Below are positions 23,417 through 35,460 of a stretch of DNA of 64,000 bases, one piece after another. The DNA is from Cladopsammia gracilis. Taxonomy: Eukaryota; Cnidaria; Anthozoa; Scleractinia; Dendrophylliidae. The position numbers were made by a program, and so were the translations under genes. Numbering within the stretch: the first letter of the stretch is position 1; each line of letters opens with the position of its first letter. The notes beneath the pieces were generated by a model. That model ran no database searches and had not been told where the DNA came from. It worked only from the letters and a program-made list of their open reading frames with translations. The stretch spans positions 194,501 through 258,500 of the forward strand of contig JAJGOT010000133.1 of assembly GCA_022457155.1 (NCBI GenBank), written 5' to 3'.

Positions 23417-26165
23417 TTTTAAAGGTTCCCCTTTTCTTGTCTTGCACGCGAAAAGGGCAAGTAACACATCTGCTCCAACAGGAACTAGCTTTGAAGACAT
23501 GAAATGGATTTGACGAGAATGTCCTTTGTCGATTGTTCGGTCACCAATGGGCGGCTTTCCCTCGTGATTGTGACAATACTTGCTTCTTCCCCTCCAGCCG
23601 ATGCCCAACAAATGCCGGTGACGCGCACACACAAAGAATGTACTCAAAGCTTCCAGTGCAAAGTCAAACATTCCTTTAAGTCAAATGATTTTCATTGTTG
23701 TAAATTACTTGCACAGTTGACTTATAATTTAAACCTGAAAATGGCGAAAAAGGAAAGCAACTAATCCATAGAAACTGACCTGCCCTAGCCAGAATTAGTT
23801 CGGCTTCTGTTGTTACTTTTGAGCGGCTTAGTTGAATAAACTTCTTGTGACCCTGAATGTCCCTTTTGCCGGATTTGCTTTTCTTTGAGGAATGCTTGAA
23901 CACAGCAATCCGACTGAATAATTTGGTTAAAACTACAACTTAAAGCCATATTTTTTGTCGAAAGATGACTTACTAACGGTAAATCTCTATAAAGTTATTG
24001 GTTTCAAATATTTTTATTAATTCCTTATTGCCCTCGATACCAAATAACGGTCAGCGGATAAAGCATATGCATGCAATCAACAAGCCGCGAGGCTTTATAA
24101 ACAATTGGAAGCTTCACTTTCATCCAAGAATTCTCCAATGAGAGCAAAATGTTTCACTTCTAAATGAAATATTCCGAGTAAGATTTCAACATTGAAAGGG
24201 GATGTTGGACGTGGAAGTCTTTGTAGTCGTTGTACTATCATATTGGCAAAGTTCATCATGCAGTGCTGTACAGTAATGTACAGTTGCGGAAACAATGCCA
24301 AAATGCTTTACTTCTCATTGACTATTTTCTCGACTTGTGAATTTGCAAAGGTATCTACCCGATTTTCTCAAAGAAGAGGATGCTCGCTAATCCAGATGAG
24401 GTAAGCTTGTTTTGTTTATTTAACCGCAAAAATTTTTCAGAATATATTTAATCAGCGTTTCAATATTTTGCAAAATTGAAGTTACGCTAGTTTATCTTAA
24501 ATTATGACTGGTTATAAAACTGGTAACAAATAAATTTGGAAAGCAGATTCGTTCCTTCTTCCGGGCAAGCTTCTTATGAAGATATGTTTTGCCACGAGCA
24601 ACAATCTGATTATCAGATTGAAACAGTGTTGGTGTTATCACGTTGGAATGTTAATTCATGCTGTTTGCGAGTAAAACTGTGTTGTTTATTACGATGTCGT
24701 TTTTACTAAATTTAATCTTGAGTTAAACTCGACAATCTAACAAGAACCGGGCAAAAAAGCAGTTAGACAATTTAAAAGACATATCTAAAATAAATTATTG
24801 TTTGGTTTTCCCCGTTTCAAATAGAAAATTTTAGATTTAAATTTCCTGTGGATAACTGAAAATAAGCCCGTGCGTCGGCGTCACGCCATGGTCACGCAGT
24901 TGTTTTAGTCTATTTCTACCAGTTTACCTTCACCGTTTTCAGTCCATGATAATAATTAGTCGTTTTCTTGTCTTTCGCTTGTGGATTAAAAAAACGAAAC
25001 CGGTAAAATGAGTGTAAGATTATAATCTAATAGTTGAACTTTTTCATTCTGATAAGAATAGAATTGCGTATAATTCGTCGGGGAAGGAATGGGAAAAGGA
25101 TGCCCGCTGCTCTTTAAAAACCATTTTCAGCAAAATTCAAAGCGGGAAAGTGTTTCTAGCCATATAGATGTACTTTCCTAACCTTAATGGTATTTTTATA
25201 CAGTAATAATTTCAGTTTCCAGTTTCAAAGCTGATTTTATGTGACCCATTTGTCGGTGAGCAAATATGGCCATTTCAGTAAATTGTCAATTTTTGACAAT
25301 CTCGAACAAAACTTAAAAGTGATTTGCCCGCAGAAGTTTTTCGATATTTTGAAAATACAATACCCTGACTATATTTAGGAATATAAAAGGTTAAAAAATT
25401 TTGACCACTTTGGCCGAAAACATCAGCTGAAATTGGATAATTTTGGTAATTTTTCAGCACCACCAAACCACCCTCTTTGTTCAAAACTATTTCTGAGCTG
25501 TTAAGCAAACTTTGAGAATAATGTTGTTATATTTTAAAAGGAGAAGGGTTGGCTAGCAAAGAAATGTTATTACATTTAAACATTCTGCTGCTTTTGTTAT
25601 GATCAGGGACCTGCAAAGTTGGTTAATTTTAGAAAATTCAATGGTCAAAACCGGCTCCCTGGGGGGTCAAAATTTAATAAGCTGTCACGTGATCATATGA
25701 GATTTAAAAGACAAAATAATATCGATTTGATTACTTGCTCATGACTACCTTTCACCACACCAATTTTGAGGTAGGGTTGTTTCTGGCCATTTCCAAAAAT
25801 CCTTGACTCATTCGTGGACTGGCTCTTAAAGTGTTTGAAAATCATTCTGGTTGCCTGAAATACGCCAGCAAGAAACGTATTGAACGTTGAAGTGAATACC
25901 GATAAGCGAGATTGGATTTCTGGCTCATTATTATGAAATGAACTAACCGTCGTCAACTCTAAAAAGCTGCAATGTAGACCATTGTTGCATCGGCCTCGCT
26001 CTTGGCTAAATATTACATGTTTTCTCTTTTAAACTTTCCCTAAGATTTATTCTGAAAAAAGAAATCATAAATTCAAGGAAAAATTCTCAATTTCTTCTAC
26101 CCGAACGTTTCGGGTTGCTCGTTCCTATCCAGAGGGTCGTTGGGCACCAAGTAACTACTTTCAAT

Positions 26166-26403
26166 AGTCCATTTTACAGTTGTGTGCTTCGCGACCTTGC
26201 CCTTGAGTGGAAGTGAGGCTGGAGGTGACCTTGCTTTGATACAGACCTTGGAGCTTTTCAGATGTAAATTTAACTAGTTAGCATGAGAACAGCATTATTA
26301 ACATATGAAAGGCAGAAAGGTTTGTATCAAAACAAGGTCACCTCCAGCCTCAGTTCCACTCAAAGGCAAGGTCACCAAGCACACAACTGTAAAATGGACT
26401 ATT
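26166..26403. mobile_element. Foldback MITE just before an EGF exon
   Basis: Inverted ends CAATAGTCCATTTTACAGTTGTGTGC and the complement at 26372-26403, with a second inverted pair GAGGCTGGAGGTGACCTTG / CAAGGTCACCTCCAGCCTC. It ends 17 bp upstream of the damaged EGF exon at 26421. Confidence 0.85.
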
Positions 26404-26420
26404 GCGTGTTTTTAAAATAG

Positions 26421-26495
26421 ATCTTGATGAGTGTGCAGATGGCAGGCACAGTTGTCATCCTTCTCTTGCTGCGTGCTCAAATACACCAGGATTCA
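26421..26495 (+). pseudogene. Truncated EGF exon of the host gene
   Basis: After an AG acceptor (TTTTAAAATAG) the sequence reads DLDECADGRHSCHPSLAACS, followed by NTPGF, a clear EGF_CA start with three cysteines, then loses the pattern at about 26495 and soon stops. The second half of the domain and the donor are missing. A repeat family member follows directly (26590 on). The exon would be phase 1 at its start, so skipping it keeps the host frame. Confidence 0.7.
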
Positions 26496-26589
26496 CACTT
26501 TTTGAAGTTTGTGTGTTAAACTCCAGTGCTTGAGTTTTCACATGTTTCACAAACTGGATGTAATAGTTTTTTCCATCGGTTTGATAAAT

Positions 26590-26960
26590 AGTATAATAGT
26601 AATCCCTGTCTTGAGTAGCAAACCGCGAAAAAATGCAGGGAAGTAAGGACTTTACTGCTCCGCTAAACACTGCGAAAGATCCCTTTTTTAAAACTTTAAA
26701 AAGTGTTTACAGAGCTGAAGACTGTGTAGCCGCGCGTGTGGCGTCATACGCGCATGTTTTGCGACGCCATACGCGCCCGCGAATTTGCCTTGCGCGACCG
26801 ACTTGACTGCTGACTGACACATGTCACGGAGGCGCGCCCGCCAAACATTCCGCTAGCCATCACCATGAAAAATGACGGACACAGGTTCTATGAGTATGGT
26901 GCTGCGCAACCGGGCCTTCGGCCCGGCAACTGCTCCGCTATAAAAAATGGGTGGAAGTTT
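26590..26960. repeat. Dispersed repeat, copy 2 (GC-rich end)
   Basis: Shares TGTCTTGAGTAGCAAACCGCGAAAAA, GCGCATGTTTTGCGACG, ACACATGTCACG and CATGAAAAATGA with the copy at 30580-30985 in the same orientation, ending with CTCCGCTATAAA in both. Confidence 0.85.
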
Positions 26961-27566
26961 CATTTCATAGGGAAAAAAAAGGTCCTTTGGAGTAGGAAGT
27001 GCCGTCAGTAAATGCTCAAATTTAGATAACGCAAGTGACTTAATTTCCCGTATTTTACTTACGATACTTAACAATCATTAGGCCCATTAGTCTAACAGCT
27101 TTCTTACCTTTTCTAGTTTTATTCTGTAATGGCACTCTACCATTTTCTGGGTTTCAACGAAAAACGTTATCACGAATTGTTCATTAAATATCCACGCTAC
27201 ATTTTTTGCTGGAAGTAATATTTCTTTTGCGAATCTCTTGCTACCCAGCCATACGGTTTTGGTTATTTCTATATCCACCTCAAACCTGAGCATTCTCATA
27301 ATATATAATAAATTAGCCTTGTTTTTTCTGCAATATACCTGTTTTTGGTGTGTGCGATATGATGCTTGGGAGAACCAGAGCTGGCTATCGCATAGGTAAC
27401 TCATTACTAATTATAAACATGATTATAGTTCTGGCGCATGTCTTCACGATCCATCTATACCAAAACGTCCTAAACAATTCACACCGCTTTTCAAATATAA
27501 CTTATCGACTTATTTCTCATCTAAATAAAAGAACTGATAACATATGTTTTTGAATTTATAACGCAG

Positions 27567-27689
27567 ATGTTGACGAATGCGCTAGTGGAGATCACAACTG
27601 CCACGACCATGGTGTCTGCACTAACAATCCTGGATCATTTACATGCCACTTTCAGAAAGGATACACGGGTAATGGAACATGGTGCGAAG
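27567..27689 (+). CDS. Host gene exon: EGF-like domain lacking one cysteine
   Basis: A 123-bp phase 1-1 exon with an AG acceptor (ACGCAG) and donor GTAATT begins DVDECASGDHNCHDHGVC and ends FTCHFQKGYTGNG then WC. The usual C-x-C pair before G-Y is C-H-F, so the fifth cysteine is missing and only five remain. The reading frame is open and other EGF hallmarks are kept. Either the domain folds with a free cysteine or selection on it is relaxed. Confidence 0.8.
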
Positions 27690-28115
27690 GTAATTACGTT
27701 TCAAAATATACAGACATTCAGTAATACTCTATTGTTATTTATATAATTTCGCTCTGTTTATCGAAAAGAGAGGTATTACTGTCTCAGGGCATTGTAACCT
27801 TTCCCTTCATCCTTTATTTCTTGTTTGAGATACTTTTGAAAGTGCATGATAATTGTAGTAGATAGCATGTCGCGTCCTCTTTAAGGTGAGATGATTGTTT
27901 TGACTACCGTTTACCACTTATTGCTGTTTGTTTGTATGTCTGTAGGTTACCAAAAAACTGCAGTGAAAACATAACCAATTCTGAAAAAAAAAACGGAACA
28001 TTTGTCTAATTAATAAACTATCCGCTATTGATAGCGTTATCCCTCTTAATCCTGATATTGTCAATTCCAGAGTTCAACTGAAATCTATTGTCATTTTATA
28101 TGCCTTTTTCGCCAG

Positions 28116-28223
28116 CTTGTCCTGAATACTCCAAATGCATCCAGATAACTCCACACTTCTGCGAATGTTGGTGCAAATATTATATTCCTGGGCTTCCCGG
28201 GATTGGTCCATGCAAACTTAACG
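28116..28223 (+). CDS. Host gene exon: Cys-rich EGF-like module
   Basis: A 108-bp exon in phase 1-1, acceptor TTTTTCGCCAG and donor GTAGGC, encodes six cysteines in the order CPEYSKC, FCECWC, then GPC. The C-x-C-x-C run and the Gly-Pro-rich loop are like a divergent EGF domain, but the spacing is unusual. It sits directly before the REJ-type exon and shares its phase. Confidence 0.65.
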
Positions 28224-28639
28224 GTAGGCCAAAAGCCGTAATAAATGTTATATACAAGATTAAATTGCAGTGGCACATACCTTCCTGTATGTAAGTGAGA
28301 CTTTATCTTCAAAAAAAGTCTATGCCTTGGACGTGACTGATTTCCATTTCATTAAAAAATTAAATATATTCTTTACCTAATGTGAAAACGACTTACATTG
28401 GATAAACAAGATACCATTTCTAGTCAATTACAGATTGAAGAACCAACCCATATTGCCGACGTCAGGCGCGGAAAAATACGCGTATGCCCAATAACATTGG
28501 CTTTGTTCCTGATTGGTTGAAAAACCAGGATTTTGCTTTGATTGATTAGAATTTAATATTAACGCTCGGAAAAACAGGATAAAATTGACTTAAAAACCAT
28601 TCTTGTTTTAACTAACTTGCAGTTTTAATTCTGCTGTAG

Positions 28640-29429
28640 ATTATCTAGTTCTTGATGATTTCCCAGAAGCTGTCATTTATGATGCAGAAACACAACCTGT
28701 CAATCCAAATCGCTTTAGACGGGATGAGACACGAAAACTAGACGCATCGTTTGATTTAGGCAGCAGAAATTCAAATGAAATCTTATTCTATTGGAAAATA
28801 CAACACCTTGAATTGTCACCATTTAAAATTTCTGACAACACAGAGCTGTTAATGAGCAACACTCTTGAGCTGAATATAGGACGTAAGTTGCTGACATCTG
28901 GATTAAAGTTGGTAGTGTTTGAGCTACAGGTGACGGGGTGTCCGCTGATTGCTCGAGACTTTGCTTTTCTGCAAGTTGAAGATGCAGCTCTCGTAGCGAC
29001 AATTACAGGTGGAACTGAGATCTTACGATCTCTCAGCAAACCAATTATTTTGGATGCCAGTTCGTCCTATGACCCAGAAAGTGGAGCTGGAGTCCTTTCA
29101 GGAATGACTTTCAATTGGTTTGGTTTTGTACTTTCAATGAATGACGTTTCCGGTGTCAATACCACGCTCAAGAACCCTTCTGTTGATGTCAACAACAAAG
29201 GGAAAATATTTTATTCACTTGTTCACTCAGTATTTAATCAAACCTTCCTCCAAATTCCAGACAATGTATTTCAGCATCCCGAAGATGGTAAAGTTACTCT
29301 TGATGCAGGAAATCTGACTACCAACAAAACGTTTTACGCACTTCTCACACTTCACAAAGACAAACGTCAGGCAAGTGCAATACAAGTCGTTCGTATCCAT
29401 GATGGAGTGCTTCTTGACATTCGCATACG
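28640..29429 (+). CDS. Host gene exon: REJ/polycystin-type ectodomain, first part
   Basis: A 790-bp exon (phase 1 in, phase 2 out; acceptor CTGCTGTAG, donor GTAAGT) encodes about 263 residues. The segment IIKASLSRNVS type is not present; instead there is ITGGTEILRSLSKPIILDAS followed by SSYDPES, the typical REJ element for Asp-containing beta-sandwich repeats, after a WKI strand and a V-x-G-C-P segment. Several N-x-S/T sites (NTT, NQT, NLT, NKT) suggest an extracellular, glycosylated protein. REJ domains occur in polycystin-1, PKDREJ and sea urchin sperm REJ receptors. The exon joins in frame to the next at 31722. Confidence 0.8.
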
Positions 29430-31721
29430 GTAAGTGGAAGAGTTTGTATAAACATGATTCTTTTTTTATTTATAATTATCCTCTGATGATTGGACTGAAT
29501 GGAGACACGAAGTTGAGTTGCACCAATTAATCACATCAATAACAAAATTTAACTTAACAAAGTCAGGAATGATTTCTATCAGTTTGAAACCAGCCCAGCA
29601 ACAGCCAAAAAGAACCCATTTGACATGCGCGCACCGTAGGTGCCCAATTACAGCTTTCCAATTACAAAAAGTTGTAATTGGATAGCTATAATTGGACGTC
29701 CAAGTGCCCGCGTGTCACTTACGTAAGAAATAAGCACCATAGGACCAATCACAATCGAGAATTTTTTTATTGATAAGTAATATATATAGATAGGCTGAGC
29801 CTAACAGCGTAGCTCTCTGAAAAGAAAGCTGATGATAAACTTAACTGTGGTGAAAGGCCGGAAGCACAATAATTAAGATTGACGACCGGGCTATTTTTTT
29901 AATTTTAGCAATTCTCAAAAACAGAATTACGCGACCGTCAGCACAGTAAATAACATAAAAAATAATAAATAATGAACTTTATTTAAACAGAGTTACACAT
30001 GACATTGAATATAATTACTGATAAACAGTGCATTTAGACCGTACAAAAGTTCACAAAAACAGGTTTTTCTCCGTCTAGAATAACTAGTACGCCTAATTTC
30101 CGAATAAAATACACATGTTGCTTATAAAAAATTGCCCGAGAAACTGATTTGGAAATCAAAATTGCAAAAAATACACAAACATATTTGCATAAGGCCACGC
30201 AAGTGAAATTAGAACTATAAAATCCAAGTCTTGTTTTGTTTACATAGGCCGAGGCCGAGGCCGAGCTGTCTTCGATGAAAGAAATCATGAAACGACTGAA
30301 TTTGAGCACGTTTTATAAACGATTCTCCAAAACTAACAAGAACGCACAGATTGATATCAACATAAATTCCGATCCAAAAATACAATTTATTTTACCTTTA
30401 AGTCCCTCGACTGCTGGAAATTCTTTACATCTTCGCTTATTCAGTTCTGAAATCCGAAATGAGAAACATCTTTCAGCATTGCTCCCGCGTTGATAAAAAC
30501 GTATGAAGTTCCTCAAAGCAAGATTTTATCCCTGAAAGCTCTTCTTTGTCCACTATAGCGGCTTCTGAGTATCCCTTAATTAGTATCCCTGTCTTGAGTA
30601 GCAAACCGCGAAAAACTGCAGGGAAACAACCACTGTAATTTAAAAGGTTTCCTCCGCTAAATACAGCAAAACATTAAAGTGTTTACCGAGCTGACGTGAC
30701 AATCGGCCGTGTGGCCGCGCGAAAAAACAAAGCCTCACTTTGGTTTTAAAATTGCTAAGATCCCGGATGTTGTGTGGCGTGAACGCGCATGTTTTGCGAC
30801 GTCATACTAGCCCTCGATTTTGCCTTCGCGACGCTCCGACCCACCGACGCACCGACACACATGTCACGCACGCGCGCCCGCGAAACATTCCCTAGCCATG
30901 ACCATGAAAAATGATGGGCATAGGTTCTATGAGAATGGGGCTCCGCAGTGGGCCTTCGGCCCGCGAGAGCTCCGCTATAAACGTGTAACGCAACCACCCT
31001 GTTGAGGCTTGGCCTGTGTTTTGGGGAAAAATCCGAATCCAATTTCTTGAATCTCTTCACACTCCAGCGATATTCATCAGGTCATCAGATTCGTGATATG
31101 CATGAGCGGGTACTTTTTTGGAAAGAAGTACGTCTGGCAAGGGTTCTTTTGTGCAACTTTACTCGTTACGTCCGATGTTTTGTTTCTTTCACGATGTCAT
31201 ATCATGCTTAATTCAGGGAAGATTTCAGTGCCTATATTTCGAAAACTATCTGTTGAGGTGGAGAAAGTCATAAACTAGTCCAAACCAACCGGGTTTTTTT
31301 TTTCTGTAGATTTGTCTTTTTTGTGGTCGCGGAGGGAGGTGAAGAATCCATATGATCTGAGATCACAAATCCGATTTCGGATTCTCCCAAAAACACATCC
31401 TTAGAGTTTGGTGATTTTAAGCCATGAACCGCGTGCTCGAGAGAAACCCTGTATAAAGTTTACTTTCTTCGACCAGTTAGTTGAACTAAAATCTGAGAAC
31501 TTTTGAAAATGACAAATGACAAATGACAAACGACAATGTCCGCTTGTCGCTTTGCCCTGCGCCCTGCTTTAGGGTGAAACAGGAGGGATAAAAACATTGA
31601 CCAAAAAGGTTTATCTTTCACTGTAAACTCTCACGTATTCAATGAAAGCTTCTCATTGGGAAAGACGAGTTGTAAAACGAGACAAGCTATCTTCGAATGA
31701 CATTTATTTTTCTTTATTTAG
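29430..31721. other. Intron; dispersed repeat copy at 30330-30985
   Basis: A short palindrome lies at about 29650-29690 (CCAATTACAAAAAGTTGTAATTGG). The repeat at 30330-30985 joins the two parts seen separately at 16200-16660 and 26590-26960, so it is the most complete copy of that family in the window. No exon seen. Confidence 0.7.
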
Positions 31722-32313
31722 TTGCATTGTGAACTGTGCCTTGCCAACCAGTATCTCATCTCGCATTTCCCTGAGAACTGACTGTAGCTACAATGATTGT
31801 CATCATTCGCTTACTTATCATTGGAACATGTTCAGATATGATCAGAGCAACCCAAATCCCACTTGGCTTCCTGAAACGAACTTTACAAGCTTCTTGTCTT
31901 CTGAAGTAACTTCAAAGAACCTGGTTATAAAGAGGCAAACGCTTTTTCCCGGTGCCTTGTACCGAATTACTGTAGATGTGCTTTCACCAAATGGAACCAT
32001 GGGGTGGTCAGCATACCATTTTGAGACATCTGCGGCCCCTTTTAATGGAACATGTCTCGGTGTGCAGCTAGACAGAGAAGCAGTAGGGATGTGGTTTAAC
32101 ATTAGCTGTCATGGATGGAGAGACGAAATGATACCTCTTACCTATGAATTCTACCGTGAATTATACGATGGACAATTCGATTTACTGTCGTATGGAGTGC
32201 AGCCTTGGAGTGTTATTCACTTTGCACCTTTAGTCGGAAGAGATGCTCTTCGCTTTAGAGTTGCCATTGTCAACGTCATTGGAAGTGCAAGTGAAGTATA
32301 CTTGTTTATTAAG
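31722..32313 (+). CDS. Host gene exon: REJ/polycystin-type ectodomain, second part
   Basis: A 592-bp exon (phase 2 in, phase 0 out; acceptor TTTATTTAG, donor GTGGGT). It starts with a Cys pair (C-I-V-N-C), then the REJ-typical C-S-Y-N-D-C followed by LTYHWNMF, later GALYRITVDVLSPNGTMG and a membrane-distal fold with C-x-G and ISCHGW. The pattern of paired cysteines before a Y-x-W strand is the conserved REJ core. It is extracellular by homology. It follows the exon at 28640 and precedes a helical exon at 32697. Confidence 0.8.
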
Positions 32314-32696
32314 GTGGGTAGGGTGTTTTCAACAAGAAATATACATGATTGTTATTTCATAACCTGTGGGAAAATGTCAGGATGTTAGGATTTAAAGAAG
32401 AAAAATATACAGGTGCAATTTTTCTCTCGTATCTTTATTGTCTTACGCTTGAGAGGATGTCTTTGGATTTAGGTCTGTAACGGCATATACGGTATGCTTC
32501 TGTAATGCCTCAATGCCTGATTGTTCTGCCGTTTTCGATTTATAACTGACGTTCACAGTGTTTTATTTGGGGCAAACAGCCGGAAGGTAATCGATGAGTT
32601 TGCAGCAACTCTTTTCAACAAATGAGTTTTTACCGATTTTCACACAAGACACTTTGGCTACCAGTCACAGTGTGTTTATTTCTTCTTTCTTTACAG

Positions 32697-32879
32697 ATTA
32701 ACCAGTCGTTATTGACGCAACCAACAGAGCTGAATTTCACACAAATAGAGGAAACTCTGGCTTTGATTGACACATATTTGTCCCTGGCACAAGTAAACCT
32801 GGCAATTCAAGAAGCAGACGCTCTCCTTTTGTCTCTAAAGAGTTCTGAACACTGGATCAATAAAGAACTACTTCATCGT
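32697..32879 (+). CDS. Host gene exon: helical segment after REJ
   Basis: A 183-bp exon, phase 0-0, with a strong polypyrimidine tract and CAG acceptor (TTCTTTCTTTACAG) and donor GTATGG. It encodes 61 residues, INQSLLTQPTELNFTQIEET, followed by two amphipathic stretches (LALIDTYLSLAQVNLAIQEA). In polycystin-like proteins the REJ region is followed by such helical sequence before the GAIN/GPS domain. Its donor opens the 26-kb intron that holds the nested transposons; the next exon in phase is at 58977. Confidence 0.7.
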
Positions 32880-33128
32880 GTATGGTTTGCTTAATTTTTT
32901 ACTTTCAGGATTTGGTTCATCCACGAGATTTCTCGAGGATCTATCCAAGAATGCTTGGAGTGTTGTTCTTGTTCTGTATTGACTATAGTTTCTCAGGCCC
33001 ATTTGTCTTGCTTGAGCCCGCATTTCAGGCATCGTCAGCCTTCTCACAGGTTCTTCACCAGTCAAAAGTCTCAGCAAATCATTTTTTCTTCTTGCCTTGC
33101 TTCTGCTCTGAATGCCTCTTTCTCTCGC

Positions 33129-33290
33129 TGTTGAAGCCTCAAATGTAATAAATGTCCCTAAATGTAATAAAGGTCGTAAGCGTAACAACGTTTGCTCCTA
33201 AATGTAATAAAGGTCCTAATTGTAATAACTTTTGGCCCTAAATGTAATAAGGTCACTGACTAAGTCACATAACGGTTTCATGTGATGACG
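33129..33290. repeat. Ginger left terminal inverted repeat
   Basis: Contains four tandem AAATGTAATAA motifs (CTAAATGTAATAAAGGTC and variants), matched on the opposite strand at 37985-38102, then TCACATAACGGTTT. Confidence 0.85.
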
Positions 33291-34060
33291 TATTGAGGCT
33301 ATTCATTTTTGAAAAGATTGAAAAGAAAAGTACGCCAACAAAAAGGTTCATATTCAAAATTGTATTTACTGTCAGTGACGATGATGGTGGTGGTAACATT
33401 TCCCTGAAACGAGAGCAGAGACACGCTCAGCGGCGTAAATGTAAAATACTGTCTATTTTCTCATGACCCATGATTTGCTAAATATCCGGGAACCGTGATT
33501 TCCGTAAAATGAGAATAAAAACTGCCGCTCGTATTGTGTGGATGTTCGCGTGAAATTACCGTTTTATTTTGCTTGATCTATCCCCCTTTCCATCCCACCT
33601 AACCTTCATCGATGAAACGTTTTTTTATTTAGTTATTTTATATTATTGTATTTCATATGTATTTTGTTTTACATTTTATTTAATTTATTTTAATTGAATT
33701 TACCGACTTGTAGTGTATTTAAACTTCCTTACATGTGACTTTGTAGAGGTATGTCCAGAAATGCACGCTAATGAGATTCATGCTCTTTATGATAGACATC
33801 ATGAAGTGTCGCCTAGCCTTAATTCTCACCTAAAAATTAAACAAGCAATTCTGTCAAACATGAAGTCATATGGAAATTACAAATAATTGTGTGTCATATG
33901 AAGTGCCGAAGGTCCGAGTTACGTGCATTTCTGGACATAAGTGACATTGTAACGATTCTCTTGTCAGTGTCTAGACATGCACCATGAAGTCTAGTCAGTG
34001 TCTAGTCTTAATTAGCATGGTTGTCTACTCGTATGTATTCATTAAGTTCCGTTTGCTTCA

Positions 34061-35419
34061 AGATGAAGAGCTCGATGGTTTTAGTTTTGTCGCTGGTTGC
34101 TTTCTTCTTTCTAGTCAGCCCCGTATTTGCTGTGAGAAAAGTCGAAGGAAGAGAAAATCGGAACCCCGCAGCAATTGCAGATGATATATATGATGCTTTT
34201 CTCGTGCTTGTAAAAGGTGATCCATCTCCACCAGTAAAAGAAAGAAGCAGAGCACAAAAGTCTGCCGCTATACGCCTGTGGAGATCGAAAGGTCAACTGA
34301 GTATTCGAACAGTAAACAGCAAAGAGGTCCTGTTCTATAAAGGTCGTCGGATGTTGAGGAGTTGGGAAATTAATCGCCTTGTTGCTGACGAATTTCATCG
34401 TACAAAGTTATCTGGTGCTAGAAAGATTGTATGCTCCTTGAAAGATAACTTTGTTGGTCTTATTAAACACTGTGTACAAGACATTTTGAACAGGAACAAG
34501 CTGCATTACCGCAGAAAAAACAGATTTCTGAACAAGGCAATCCTTAAACCGATTTGAGCTCGAGACGTTCAAATCAGACACCAAGTAGATGTGATGGATC
34601 TTGGAAAGCATAGGACAGTTAAGTTCCATCCAAGGAAATGTGTATCGATTTTGTCACTTATTGACGCATTCACATTTGGCTTAGACTTCTTAAAAGCAAA
34701 AATAGCAAAGCAATTGCAGCTGAGTTAAAGACCATATACCTGGAAAACGGATCCCCTCTTTTGTTGCAAACTGACCAAGGTTCTGAGTTTAAAGGAGCTG
34801 TGAAAAGACTTCGCCGTAAAATGCAAGTAAAAATGGTAAACAGTCGCCCATACCACCCGCAATCTCAGGGGAACGTAGAGAGAAGTCACCGTGCTCTACG
34901 TTCCAAGATGGAGACTGATCTATTAAAAATGGGAAAGAAAGGTTTTAACTGGACTAAGGCACTGCCTGAATACCAAAGGATTTTGAACGAGGATCCCAAA
35001 GAAGTTCTAAAATACAAATCTACATTGAAGTATATTTTGTACGCAAACCTAGTTACCATAATAACCAAGCTATAGAAAGTGAAGACTTAATAAGTGAAGA
35101 ATTGGTGGCAAATATTTCCAAATGCAATCCAACCAACACGGATAGGAAACGTCGTTTAAGATATGCAAAAAATGTCAGAAAAGCTGCCCATACGGTAATT
35201 AAAAGTTGCCGTCAAAGAATGGTTAAGAGCCACTTAAAAATCAATCCATTAAGATACAGAATTGGTGAGAAAGTTCACGTTAGACTAGCTAAAAAGGGCA
35301 TACCTAAGACTTCAAGAAAACAGCAAGTAGTAGAAGCTCTAGTAGAAAAAAGAAATCTAAAGCGGCAGTCATATAGAGTCTCGTTTATGTCGCCATCATC
35401 TGGAAGGCGTGAACGATGA
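34061..35419 (+). pseudogene. Ginger integrase (GIN/Gypsy-like DDE), broken
   Basis: The order is an N-terminal part with an H-H-C-C-type zinc segment (EFHRTKLSG, KHCVQDILNRNK), then after a stop at 34555 the catalytic core: first Asp in VDVMDLG (about 34589), second Asp in LLQTDQGSEF (about 34770), and Glu in HPQSQGNVERSHR (34856-34893). A basic C-terminal domain follows to 35419. Stops at about 34555 and 34726 and frame changes show it is inactive. A hydrophobic stretch near the first Met (MVLVLSLVAFFFLV) looks like a signal peptide but is probably intergenic or chance. Confidence 0.8.
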
Positions 35420-35460
35420 TGGCTCAGTGTTGTTGACATCACAAGCCTAATTTTAAGAGA

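Larger units (their letters stand above)
20640..25825. mobile_element. TTAA-flanked element with about 1.3-kb inverted arms (5.2 kb)
   Basis: TTAA at 20636-20639 and 25826-25829 flank inverted ends GAGCCAGTCCACGAATGAGT. The inverted similarity continues for about 1.3 kb: the left arm 20640 to about 21950 and the right arm from about 24545 to 25825. Shared landmarks are CGGCTCCCTGGGGGGTCAAA, TTGACAATTTACTGAAATGG and ACGCCATGGTCACGC on opposite strands. The arms carry no recognisable transposase. The 2.6-kb centre contains another palindromic element and a dispersed repeat. Confidence 0.8.

Noticed and set aside
22672..23671. Overlapping frames on both strands with similar Cys-rich peptides
   Set aside because: They are read from the two arms of a palindromic MITE, so similarity between strands is expected.
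34021..34140. Signal peptide-like start of a secreted protein in the Ginger element
   Set aside because: It leads directly into integrase sequence, so a secretory signal makes no sense; likely chance hydrophobic sequence.
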